In this document: positions 42,239-49,611 of the stretch, piece by piece
Numbering within the stretch: the first letter of the stretch is position 1
Layout of the letters: each line of letters starts with the position of its first letter
Assembly (NCBI RefSeq): GCF_030655195.1
Contig: NZ_JAURWA010000123.1
Location: 1-54,513 of the forward strand
Length of the DNA: 54,513 bases
Direction of reading: 5' to 3'
Source of the DNA: Patulibacter sp.
GTDB lineage: Bacteria > Actinomycetota > Thermoleophilia > Solirubrobacterales > Solirubrobacteraceae
Program-made: the position numbers and the translations under genes
Notes under the pieces: model-generated
Databases searched by the model: none
What the model was told of the DNA's origin: nothing
The model's input: only the letters and a program-made list of their open reading frames with translations

Positions 42239-42358
42239 CCGCCGCTCCCGCCCCGCGTCCGCGCCCTGCGTCGACGACGGCCCTCATGTCCCGCGCCCTG
42301 CGTCGGGCCCGGCCCCGGCGTCCGCGTCCGCGGTTGCAGCTTCCATTCCCTCCGGGCA

Positions 42359-42364
42359 TACACT
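42359..42364 (+). promoter_or_regulatory. -10 hexamer TACACT of LysR 3
   Basis: TACACT lies 7 bases before the ATG at 42372. TTGCAG at 42334-42339, 19 bases upstream of it, could be a -35 box. Confidence 0.5.
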
Positions 42365-42371
42365 GGCCGGG

Positions 42372-43304
42372 ATGCAGCGTCCGATCCTGCCCTCGACGCA
42401 CGACCTCGAGGCGTTCGTCGCGGCGATCGAGGCGGGGACGATGGGCGGGGCGGCCGAGGCGCTGGACCTGACGCAGTCCGCGGTGACCAAGCGGATCGCG
42501 CGGCTCGAGGCCCAGCTGGGCACCGTGCTGCTGGAGCGGGGGCGCTACGGCGTGCGGCCGACCGGCCCCGGCGGGTCGCTCTACCCCGAGGCGCGGCGGG
42601 CGCTCGAGACCCTGCGGCGCGCGACGGAGCTGCTGCGCGAGGAGCGCACGGCGCGGCACGAGACCCTGCGGATCACGGCGAGCCACACCGTCGGCGAGTA
42701 CCTGCTGCCGGACTGGCTGGCCACCCACCGGCGGACCGGCGCGACGTTCCACGCGACGATGCGGATCGCCAACTCCCCGGCGGTCCTCGAGGCCGTCCGC
42801 GAGGGCGACGCGGACCTCGGGTTCGTCGAGCACGGCGGCGACGCGTCGGGTCTCGAGACGCTCGTCGTCGGCCGCGACGAGCTCGTCGCCGTGATCTCGA
42901 CGGAACACCGCTGGGCGGCCCGCCGGACGATCGCCGTGCGGGAGCTCGTCGGCGAGCCGTACATCACGCGCGAGCCGGCGTCGGGCACGCGGACGGTCGC
43001 CGAGGACGCCCTGGCCAAGGCCGGCGTGCGCCTGCAGCCGGCGCTCGAGGCGCAGAGCCTCGAGACCGTCAAGCGGTCCGTCGCCGGGGGTGGCGGCTTC
43101 TCGCTGCTGTCGCCGCTGGCCGTCGCGCACGAGGTCGATGCCGGGTCGCTGGCCACCCGGCAGGTGCGCGGGGTCGACCTGCGCCGCGAGCTGCGCGCCG
43201 TGCGCCGCAGGACGCGCACGACCGTCCCCGGGACGGGCGCCGAGCCGGCGCGGCAGCTGTGGCGGTGGCTCGCCGCGGAGGTCGCGCCGGACGACCGCGC
43301 CTAG
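42372..43304 (+). CDS. LysR-family transcriptional regulator 3
   Basis: A 310-residue LysR regulator that differs from the other two. Winged helix: LEAFVAAIEAGTMGGAAEAL and LTQSAVTKRIARLE (residues 12-46). Effector domain: LRITASHTVGEYLLPDWL, a typical opening, then EGDADLGFVEHGG and GGGGFSLLSPLAVAHE. The SAVTKRI recognition helix suggests a CysB/CbbR-like subgroup. It is followed by a strong hairpin. The neighbouring PAS/GGDEF-like gene is transcribed the same way but is probably separate. Confidence 0.9.
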   Translation: MQRPILPSTHDLEAFVAAIEAGTMGGAAEALDLTQSAVTKRIARLEAQLGTVLLERGRYGVRPTGPGGSLYPEARRALETLRRATELLREERTARHETLRITASHTVGEYLLPDWLATHRRTGATFHATMRIANSPAVLEAVREGDADLGFVEHGGDASGLETLVVGRDELVAVISTEHRWAARRTIAVRELVGEPYITREPASGTRTVAEDALAKAGVRLQPALEAQSLETVKRSVAGGGGFSLLSPLAVAHEVDAGSLATRQVRGVDLRRELRAVRRRTRTTVPGTGAEPARQLWRWLAAEVAPDDRA

Positions 43305-43338
43305 CAGGTCGAGGGCCCCCGAGGGGCCGGTCCGCGCG

Positions 43339-43357
43339 GGCGGGACGACGTCCCGCC
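43339..43357 (+). terminator. hairpin after LysR 3
   Basis: GGCGGGAC (43339-43346) and GTCCCGCC (43350-43357) form a perfect 8-bp stem around GAC, 34 bases after the lysR stop. Confidence 0.65.
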
Positions 43358-43397
43358 GGCCATGAATATCGGCCCCTGGAGGGGGGTACCGAGTCGC

Positions 43398-44309
43398 GTG
43401 GTCGGAGTCCGCCGACCGCCCCACCAGGCACCCGTCCCCTTGTCCGTCCCCGCCATCTCCCGCGACGCCGCGAGCCTCGAGGCCCTGCGCCTGGCCGTCG
43501 ACGACCTCGACCAGCAGGTGACGATCCTCGGGCCCGACGGCCGCGTCGTCCACGTCAACGCCGCCCGGCGTGCGTGGATCGCCGAGGACCCCTCCCGGCC
43601 GGGGCCGGTCGCGGACCACGACCCGCTCGCGGCCGCCGCCGAGGTCGGCCCCGGGGCCCGGGCGATCGCCGCCGGGATCCGCGGGGTGCTCGACGGCGTC
43701 CTGGAGCACTTCGAGGCGGAGTACCCCTGCCGCGACCGGTTCTTCGCGCTCCGCGCCACGCCCATGGCCGTCGACGGGGTCGGCGTGCTGGTGGTCCGCA
43801 CCGACGTCACGGATCGCCACGTCGCTGCGAGCGGGGGGCTCCCCGGTCCCACCGCGCGGATCGTCAGTCGCCGCGTCGTGGCGCAGCGGCTCGACGACCT
43901 GCTGGCGGCCGGGCCCGTCGGGGTGGTCTCGATCCGGCCGCGACGCACCGGACCCCGCAGCCTGGAGCGCTCGTCGGCCGGCCGCGAGGACGTGGTGCGC
44001 CGGACCGCCGAGCTCGCCGAGCAGCTGCTGCCGGCCGGGGTGCTCACCGGGCGGTCCGGAGCCGACCGGCTGGTCGTCCTCCTGCCCGGCGTCGACGACG
44101 CGGACCTGCGCCGCGCCGCCGTCCCCCTGGCCGCCGGGTGGCGCGCCCGCATCGGCCGGCCCAGTGACCTCGAGGCGACGATCGAGACCGTCCTCGCGCT
44201 GCCCGGCGAGCGCGCCGACGACGTGCTCACGCGGGTCGCCGGGGGCCTCGCCCTCGGCGCCGGCGACCTGCCGGCGACGACCGTCGTCGGCGCGGTCGCC
44301 GCGGGCTGA
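43398..44309 (+). CDS. PAS protein with degenerate GGDEF domain
   Basis: A 303-residue cytosolic protein. A PAS domain spans about residues 25-145 (LDQQVTILGPDGRVVHVNAA, then FFALRATPMAVDG and VVRTDVTDRH). The rest resembles a GGDEF domain in outline, but the signature reads GRSGADRLVVLLPGVD where GR.GGDEF.VLLP is expected, so cyclase activity is probably lost. The start is uncertain. The ATG at 43362 lies 5 bases after the hairpin and has no ribosome site; the GTG at 43398 follows GGAGGGGGG and is preferred. It converges on the acyl-CoA dehydrogenase operon. Confidence 0.6.
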   Translation: MVGVRRPPHQAPVPLSVPAISRDAASLEALRLAVDDLDQQVTILGPDGRVVHVNAARRAWIAEDPSRPGPVADHDPLAAAAEVGPGARAIAAGIRGVLDGVLEHFEAEYPCRDRFFALRATPMAVDGVGVLVVRTDVTDRHVAASGGLPGPTARIVSRRVVAQRLDDLLAAGPVGVVSIRPRRTGPRSLERSSAGREDVVRRTAELAEQLLPAGVLTGRSGADRLVVLLPGVDDADLRRAAVPLAAGWRARIGRPSDLEATIETVLALPGERADDVLTRVAGGLALGAGDLPATTVVGAVAAG

Positions 44310-44339
44310 GCGAACCCCGGCCCCGAGGCCCGCGGGCCC

Positions 44340-45479
44340 TCAGTCCGCCGCGGGCTCGACGACCGGCACCGCCGAGGTCCGCGCCGCGATCCGCCGGCGA
44401 TGGTGTCCGGCGGCTCCCAGGAGCGCCGCGTCGACCTGCGCCCGCTTGAGCAGCCAGTGCACGTCGGCCTCCCACGTGAAGCCGATGCCGCCGTGCAGCT
44501 GCACCGCGGCGGCCGTCACGGTGCGGCCCGCGTCCGACGCCGCGGCCTTGGCCATCGCCGCGGCGACGGGCAGCTCGGCGGCCAGCCGCGCGCGCTCCGC
44601 CTCGTCCTCGGCCGCGTCGACCGCGTCGGCGACCCACGCCGCGTTGTAGGTCATGACGCGCGCCATCGCGACGTCGCGCAGCATCTGCGCGGCCCCGTGC
44701 TGGACCGCCTGGAACGACCCGACGGGCCGCCCGAACTGCTTGCGCTCCCGCACGTAGGCGACGGTCATGTCGAGCGCGCGCTGCGTGACGCCGACGAGCT
44801 CCGCCGCGACGACCACCGCCGCGCGGTCGAAGCCCGGACCGGTCGGCGTCGGCGTGCCGCCGAGCCACTCGCCCCGCATGTTCAGCTCCTCCTCCGGGTC
44901 GAGCTCCGGGATCCGGATCCGGCCGTGGCCGCGCGTCGGGTCGATCGCGCGGACCGGCTCGGCGATGCCGGCGCCGGGGGCGTAGAGCGCGGCCGGGCCG
45001 CCGTCGGGGTCGCCGACCAGCAGGAGCGCCGCGTCCGCCGCCCCGGGCACCGGCACGCGGTCGCCCGTGAACGTCGTGGCCCCGCGCAGCTCGCCCGAGG
45101 CGAGGTGCGAGAGCCAGTCCTCGCGCTGCTGCTCGGTGCCCTCGTGCTGCACCACGAGCGCCGCGGTCGTCGTGCCGAGCCACGGCACGGCGGCCACCGC
45201 ATAGCCGAGCTCCTCGGTGATCGCGCAGAGGTCGACGAGACCGAGGCCCTGGCCCCCGTGCTCCTCCGGGATCGCGATCCCGGTCCAGCCGAGCGTCGCG
45301 AGCTCGGACGTCAGCGCGGCGTCCTCCCCCGGCACCCGGGCCAGGTCGGGCATGCCGGTGGGCTCCACGTCCGCCTCGGCGACGACGGTGCGCAGCCGCG
45401 CGAAGCTCGCGCGGGCGGCGAGCAGGTCGCGCGCGGCGCGCTGGATCTCCTGCTGGTCCTCGGACAGTTCGAATCGCAT
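44340..45479 (-). CDS. acyl-CoA dehydrogenase, non-catalytic-type partner
   Basis: A 379-residue member of the acyl-CoA dehydrogenase family. N-terminal FELSEDQQEIQRAARDLL, middle GIAIPEEHGGQGLGLVDL, RERKQFGRPVGSFQAVQH (FAD/interface region) and C-terminal QLHGGIGFTWEADVHWLLKRAQ. The YEGT/IEG catalytic-Glu segment found in the partner is absent. Paired FadE subunits with this division form alpha2-beta2 enzymes in actinobacterial steroid and branched-acid degradation. The start at 45479 is supported by AGGAG. It is 47 bases after the partner gene. Substrate not predictable. Confidence 0.88.
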   Translation of the reverse strand: MRFELSEDQQEIQRAARDLLAARASFARLRTVVAEADVEPTGMPDLARVPGEDAALTSELATLGWTGIAIPEEHGGQGLGLVDLCAITEELGYAVAAVPWLGTTTAALVVQHEGTEQQREDWLSHLASGELRGATTFTGDRVPVPGAADAALLLVGDPDGGPAALYAPGAGIAEPVRAIDPTRGHGRIRIPELDPEEELNMRGEWLGGTPTPTGPGFDRAAVVVAAELVGVTQRALDMTVAYVRERKQFGRPVGSFQAVQHGAAQMLRDVAMARVMTYNAAWVADAVDAAEDEAERARLAAELPVAAAMAKAAASDAGRTVTAAAVQLHGGIGFTWEADVHWLLKRAQVDAALLGAAGHHRRRIAARTSAVPVVEPAAD

Positions 45480-45526
45480 CGGTCGCTCCTACGTCGTCGG
45501 TGCTGCGGGGTGCGGGGCGCGGGGGC

Positions 45527-46795
45527 TCATGCGCGCGGGAGCCCGAGCACGCGCTCGGCGATGATCGACTTCTGGATCTCGGTGGTGCCGCCCTCGATCG
45601 AGTTGCCGCGGGCGCGCAGCAGCTCGTAGCCCCATCGGTCCTCGCCCGAGAGCGCGTCGGCGCCGACGACGTCGACGGCGAGCTGGACGAGCAGCTGGTT
45701 CGTCTCGCTCCACAGCCACTTCGTCAGCGACCCCTCGGGGCCGGGCTGGCCGTACTGCTCGATCGCGGTCAAGCCCTTCCAGGCCATGAGCCGGATCGCC
45801 TCGGTCCGCAGGTGCAGGTCGGCGAGGCGGTCCGCGACGACGGGATCCTCGGACCGGCCGTTCTCGCGCGCCGTGGCGACGAGGCGGTCCAGCGCCTGGC
45901 GCAGACGCACCTGGAGGAAGAACGCCAGACCGGCGCGCTCGTTCATCAGCGTCGTCAGCGCCACCTTCCAGCCGTTGCCGACCCCGCCGACGACCATCGA
46001 CTGCGGGACGCGCGCCTCGGTGAGGAACAGCTCGTTGAACTCCGGGCTGCCCGTGAGCTGGACGAGCGGGCGGACGTCGACCTCGTCCTGCTCCATGTCG
46101 AGCACCATGTAGGACAGGCCCTGGTGCTTCTTCGGGCGGGCCTTCGCGGCCCCGGTGGCGGCCGCCCCCGTCGCGGCACCGGCGCCGGTCGCGGCACCCG
46201 CCGCGGCGGCGGCGACGTCCGTGCCGGCTGACCCGGCGTCGACGGGGCCGCCGGTCCGGGCCACGAGCATGCACCACTTGGCGTACTGGGCCCCCGAGGT
46301 CCAGACCTTCTGGCCCGTCACGAGCCAGTCGGACTCCGGGTCGTCGGGGTCCTCGAGCACCGCGCGCGTGGCGACCGCCGCGAAGTCCGAGCCGGCGTCG
46401 GGCTCCGAGAAGCCCTGGCACCACGTCTCGTCCGCGGAGAGGATCGTCGGGAGCAGGCGCTCCTGCTGCGCGTCGTCGCCCCAGACCATCAGCGTCGGAC
46501 CGGCGAGCAGGATGCCCAGCACGTCGGCCGGCAGCGGGGCGCCGGAGCGGCCGAGCTCCTCGAAGAAGATCGCCGTCTCGGTCAGCGTCGCGCCGCGTCC
46601 GCCGACCTCGGTGGGCCAGTGGACCCCGGCCCAGCCGCCCTCGGCGAGGGTGCGCTGCCACTCGCGCCGCCACTCCCAGGACTCGTCCTCGCCGTCGGGC
46701 TCGGGCGTCAGCGCGCCGGCGGGACCGTGCTCCGCCAGCCAGGCGCGCAGCTCGTCCCGGAACGTCAGCTGCTCGGGGGTGAAGGTCAGGTCCAC
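45527..46795 (-). CDS. acyl-CoA dehydrogenase, catalytic-type partner
   Basis: A 422-residue acyl-CoA dehydrogenase. N-terminal FTPEQLTFRDELRAWL, FAD-binding WCQGFSEPDAGSDFA (125-139) and VTGQKVWTSGAQYA (159-172). The C-terminal RGNSIEGGTTEIQKSIIAER carries the likely catalytic Glu401 in IEG. An Ala/Gly-rich insert (about 182-222) interrupts the beta domain after VARTGG and is unlike typical members. GTG start with GAGGAG upstream; TAGCCT at 46880-46885 could be the -10. It is transcribed with the partner at 44340. The 245-base region to the next gene holds no other frame I trust. Confidence 0.88.
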   Translation of the reverse strand: MDLTFTPEQLTFRDELRAWLAEHGPAGALTPEPDGEDESWEWRREWQRTLAEGGWAGVHWPTEVGGRGATLTETAIFFEELGRSGAPLPADVLGILLAGPTLMVWGDDAQQERLLPTILSADETWCQGFSEPDAGSDFAAVATRAVLEDPDDPESDWLVTGQKVWTSGAQYAKWCMLVARTGGPVDAGSAGTDVAAAAAGAATGAGAATGAAATGAAKARPKKHQGLSYMVLDMEQDEVDVRPLVQLTGSPEFNELFLTEARVPQSMVVGGVGNGWKVALTTLMNERAGLAFFLQVRLRQALDRLVATARENGRSEDPVVADRLADLHLRTEAIRLMAWKGLTAIEQYGQPGPEGSLTKWLWSETNQLLVQLAVDVVGADALSGEDRWGYELLRARGNSIEGGTTEIQKSIIAERVLGLPRA

Positions 46796-47040
46796 GGCTG
46801 CTCCTCGGTGATGAACGGTGCTCCGGGAGGATCGCTCCCGTCCGGCCGGGCCGCGCGGTCGCGCTCCCGGGTCGTCCCCAGGCTACGGCGTGCCCCGGAG
46901 GGCGGGGGCGGGGTGGCCCGGGAGGCGGCCGAGGACAGGCGGCGATCGCCCCGCTCCGCCGAGGACCGATCCGAGGACGGTGCACACGCGTGCGTGACCC
47001 CCTCACACGCGGAACGGTCGATCCGTGTGACCATGGAGTG

Positions 47041-47529
47041 ATGTCCCCCTCCTCCGATCAGCTCCCGGCGCTCGCCGACGTCGAGCAGGCGCTCCGCGCG
47101 TCGTGGTCGCTCGAGACCTCCGACGATCCGGACGACTGGTCGCCCGAGAACCCGGCGCTCGGGCAGTGCGCCGTCTCCGCCCTGGTCGTCCGTGCGCTCT
47201 ACGGCGGCGACATCGTCATCGCGACGGTGCTCGACCGCGACGGCGAGCGCACCCCGGACGGGCACGCGTGGAACGTCCTGCCCTCGGGCGAGCAGGTCGA
47301 CTTCTCGTTCGACCAGTTCCTCGACGGCGAGGGCCTGGGTCCCGAGATCGTCACGGAGCCCGTCATCGACGGCGACCCGCAGCGCGCGCACCTGCTGGCC
47401 GAGCGCGTCTCGCGGATCCTCGGCGTGCCGATCGAGCTGCCGCCGAACCCGCTGGCGGCGCAGGACGCCGTCGGCGACGCCGGCGAGGGCGACGAGCCCG
47501 GGCCGAGCCCCGAGGGGCACTGGCGCTAG
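47041..47529 (+). CDS. YunG-like protein
   Basis: A 162-residue cytosolic protein resembling the YunG family: LRASWSLETSDDPDDWSPEN (residues 18-37), then PALGQCAVSALVVRALYGGDIV and HAWNVLPSGEQVDFSFDQF. A conserved Cys, His, Asp/Gln arrangement (GQC, GHAWN, VDFS) suggests a papain-like fold, possibly a peptidase or transglutaminase relative. No activity is established. The ATG at 47041 is chosen since the family pattern begins soon after it. It converges on the PEP-mutase gene. Confidence 0.7.
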   Translation: MSPSSDQLPALADVEQALRASWSLETSDDPDDWSPENPALGQCAVSALVVRALYGGDIVIATVLDRDGERTPDGHAWNVLPSGEQVDFSFDQFLDGEGLGPEIVTEPVIDGDPQRAHLLAERVSRILGVPIELPPNPLAAQDAVGDAGEGDEPGPSPEGHWR

Positions 47530-47559
47530 GCGCGGCGGCCGTCGCCGGACGGCCGCGCC
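47529..47559. terminator. hairpin between convergent genes
   Basis: CGGCCGTC (47536-47543) pairs with GACGGCCG (47548-47555) around GCCG. The stem can be extended by GGCGCGG/CCGCGCC with a 3-base bulge. Confidence 0.6.
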
Positions 47560-47568
47560 CCGCGGGAC

Positions 47569-48327
47569 CTACTTCCAGCGCCCGAGCAGCTCCTGCGTGT
47601 GCTCGGTCAGTGCCATCTGCAGCAGCGGACCGAACGTCACGCGGCCGACGCCGAGCCCCTTCAGGCGCTCCAGGGTGTGCTTCCCGGGGTGCGCCGTGAT
47701 GTTCACCGGCACGTCGATCGCCTTCACGATCGCGGCGATCAGCTCGTCGTCGTCCTGGATCTTGACCGGGTAGACCGTGTCGGCGCCGGCGGCGACGAGC
47801 GCCTCCAGCCGCTCGATCGCCTCGTCGAGCACGGACGACGGGTCCTCCGCGTGGGCGAACAGGTCGGTCCGCCCGTTGATCACGATCGGCACGCCCGCGT
47901 CGTCGGCCGCGGCGCGCAGCCCGCCGACGTAGGCGGCGTGCTCCTCGGTCGTGCGCAGCCGTCCGCCCTCGGAGTGGACCGTGTCCTCGAGGTTCAGCCC
48001 CGCCCCGCCGGCCTCGACCAGGCCGGTGATCAGGTCGGCCGGATCGGCGCCGTAGCCGGCCTCCAGGTCGACGGAGATCGGCACGTCGACGGACGCGATG
48101 ATCGGCCGCACGGCCGTCAGGACCTCGTCGAGCGTCTGACCCTCGTTGTCCTTCGCGCCGCGCGAGTCGGCGAGCGGGTGGCTGCCGATGGTCAGCGCGT
48201 CGAAGCCGGCGCCGGCCGCGACCTTCGCGGACCAGACGTCCCACACCGTCGGCAGCACCAGGGTGCCGCCGCCTCCGTGCAGCTCCTTCAGGCGCTGCGC
48301 GTTCTTCACGGTTCGGTCGTCGGCCAT
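47569..48327 (-). CDS. isocitrate lyase / PEP mutase family enzyme
   Basis: A 252-residue TIM-barrel enzyme. LVLPTVWDVWSAKVAAGAG (23-41) and TIGSH (46-50) fit the family start. ISVDLEAGYG (84-93) carries the metal-binding acidic residues, and NLEDTVHSEG (112-121) the substrate-binding loop. The catalytic Cys of isocitrate lyases (KKCGH) is absent, so it is more like PEP-mutase or oxaloacetate-hydrolase relatives. The ATG at 48327 has GGAGGAA upstream. Reaction not determined. No phosphonate genes are adjacent. Confidence 0.88.
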   Translation of the reverse strand: MADDRTVKNAQRLKELHGGGGTLVLPTVWDVWSAKVAAGAGFDALTIGSHPLADSRGAKDNEGQTLDEVLTAVRPIIASVDVPISVDLEAGYGADPADLITGLVEAGGAGLNLEDTVHSEGGRLRTTEEHAAYVGGLRAAADDAGVPIVINGRTDLFAHAEDPSSVLDEAIERLEALVAAGADTVYPVKIQDDDELIAAIVKAIDVPVNITAHPGKHTLERLKGLGVGRVTFGPLLQMALTEHTQELLGRWK

Positions 48328-48485
48328 GTCGTTCCTCCGTCGGGGTCGGAGCGGCGTCCGCCGCCCCACCCGCAACTGTCCCATCCGGAGGCCGGCGAAA
48401 CCGGCGCGCGGGCGATCGCGCCGCCCCGCGCGTCCGTCCGGGCGACCGGGCGGCGAGCGTCGTCGCGCCACGCCGCACGCATCTT

Positions 48486-48491
48486 TAGGGT
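48486..48491 (+). promoter_or_regulatory. -10 hexamer TAGGGT with TAGG-N4-CCTA dyad
   Basis: TAGGGT lies 7 bases before the ATG at 48499. TAGG and CCTA around GTGT form a short dyad across it. Relatives of the lipoprotein are often iron-regulated, but the dyad is too short for a DtxR/IdeR box. Confidence 0.45.
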
Positions 48492-48498
48492 GTCCTAC

Positions 48499-49524
48499 AT
48501 GCGATTCCCCACCCTCGTGGTCGCGGCGGCGGCCACCCTCGCCCTCGCCGCCTGCGGCTCCGACGACGACACGACCCCGGCGGGCGACGGCGCCGCCTCG
48601 TCGACCGCCACCACCGGGACCGCCGCGTCGGCGGCCCCCGGCCCGTTCCCCGTCTCGCTCACGCACAGCTTCGGCCGCACCGAGATCGACGAGGCCCCCT
48701 CGCGCGTGGCCACGATCGGCTTCAACGAGGCGGACTTCGCGCTCGCGCTCGGGGTCCAGCCGATCGCAGAGCGGCAGGTCCTCGGCGACTTCGACGCCAC
48801 GAAGCGCCCCTGGATCTCGGAGGCCGCGCGGGCGGCGAAGCCCGTCTCCGTCGGGTCGGACGAGATCGAGTTCGAGAAGCTCGCCGGCGCCCGGCCCGAC
48901 GTCATCCTCGGCATCTACTCGTTCATCGACGCCGGCGCGTACGGCAAGCTCCGCCAGATCGCCCCGACGGTCGCGCAGGGCAAGCAGTACGAGCTCGGCG
49001 CCGAGCCGTGGGACCAGCAGCTGCTCGACACCGGAAAGGCCCTGGGACGCGAGGCGCAGGCCAAGCGGATCGTCGGCGAGGTCGACAGCCGGTTCGACGC
49101 CGCCACGAAGGAGCACCCCGAGTTCGCCGGCAAGACCCTGACGGTCGCGTTCGAGGGCGGTGGGACGCTGTTCAACCTGGCCGACTCCGACCTGCGCCAG
49201 CAGTACTTCACCGACCTCGGGTTCAAGACGCCCGAGGGCGCCGGCGTCGAGAACATCAGCAAGGAGCGCCTCGACGTCCTCGACCAGGACGTCCTGGTGC
49301 TGATCACCGACGACCCGGACGGGATCTCGGACGACCCGCTCTTCGAGCGCCTCGACGTCGCCAAGGAGGGCCGGGTGGTCACGGTCGCCACCAGCGACGC
49401 GTTCGCCGGCGCGCTGGGCTTCAACAGCCCGCTGAGCCGTCCGTTCCTGCTCGACCAGGCCGTCCCGCGGCTGGCCGCGGCGGTCGACGGCGACCCGGGC
49501 ACGGCCGTCGAGGCGACGGAGTAG
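48499..49524 (+). CDS. iron-siderophore-type substrate-binding lipoprotein
   Basis: A 341-residue periplasmic-type binding lipoprotein. Signal peptide with lipobox LALAAC, lipidated Cys19. A Thr/Ala linker follows. The FecB/FhuD-like domain includes SRVATIGFNEADFALALGV, ARPDVILGIYSF, and a C-terminal SDAFAGALGFNSPLSRPFLLDQ. Such proteins deliver ferric siderophores to an ABC importer, but no permease or ATPase gene is adjacent, so it is an orphan here. Leaderless-type start. Confidence 0.9.
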   Translation: MRFPTLVVAAAATLALAACGSDDDTTPAGDGAASSTATTGTAASAAPGPFPVSLTHSFGRTEIDEAPSRVATIGFNEADFALALGVQPIAERQVLGDFDATKRPWISEAARAAKPVSVGSDEIEFEKLAGARPDVILGIYSFIDAGAYGKLRQIAPTVAQGKQYELGAEPWDQQLLDTGKALGREAQAKRIVGEVDSRFDAATKEHPEFAGKTLTVAFEGGGTLFNLADSDLRQQYFTDLGFKTPEGAGVENISKERLDVLDQDVLVLITDDPDGISDDPLFERLDVAKEGRVVTVATSDAFAGALGFNSPLSRPFLLDQAVPRLAAAVDGDPGTAVEATE

Positions 49525-49599
49525 CAGGACCGGGGGCGCCGGCGGGGGATCGCGGACGCACGTCCGAGCCCACCGGCGCCACGGGCCGCCGCCATCCGG

Positions 49600-49605
49600 C
49601 ATGAT
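49600..49605 (+). promoter_or_regulatory. CATGAT, possible -10 before a non-canonical ATC start
   Basis: CATGAT lies 6 bases before the ATC codon at 49612, the spacing seen at leaderless genes here, but its first base is C rather than T. Confidence 0.3.
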
Positions 49606-49611
49606 CGGGAC

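Noticed and set aside
48482-48501. A DtxR/IdeR iron box
   Set aside because: The half-sites are 4 bases apart instead of about 9, and the consensus inner bases are absent.
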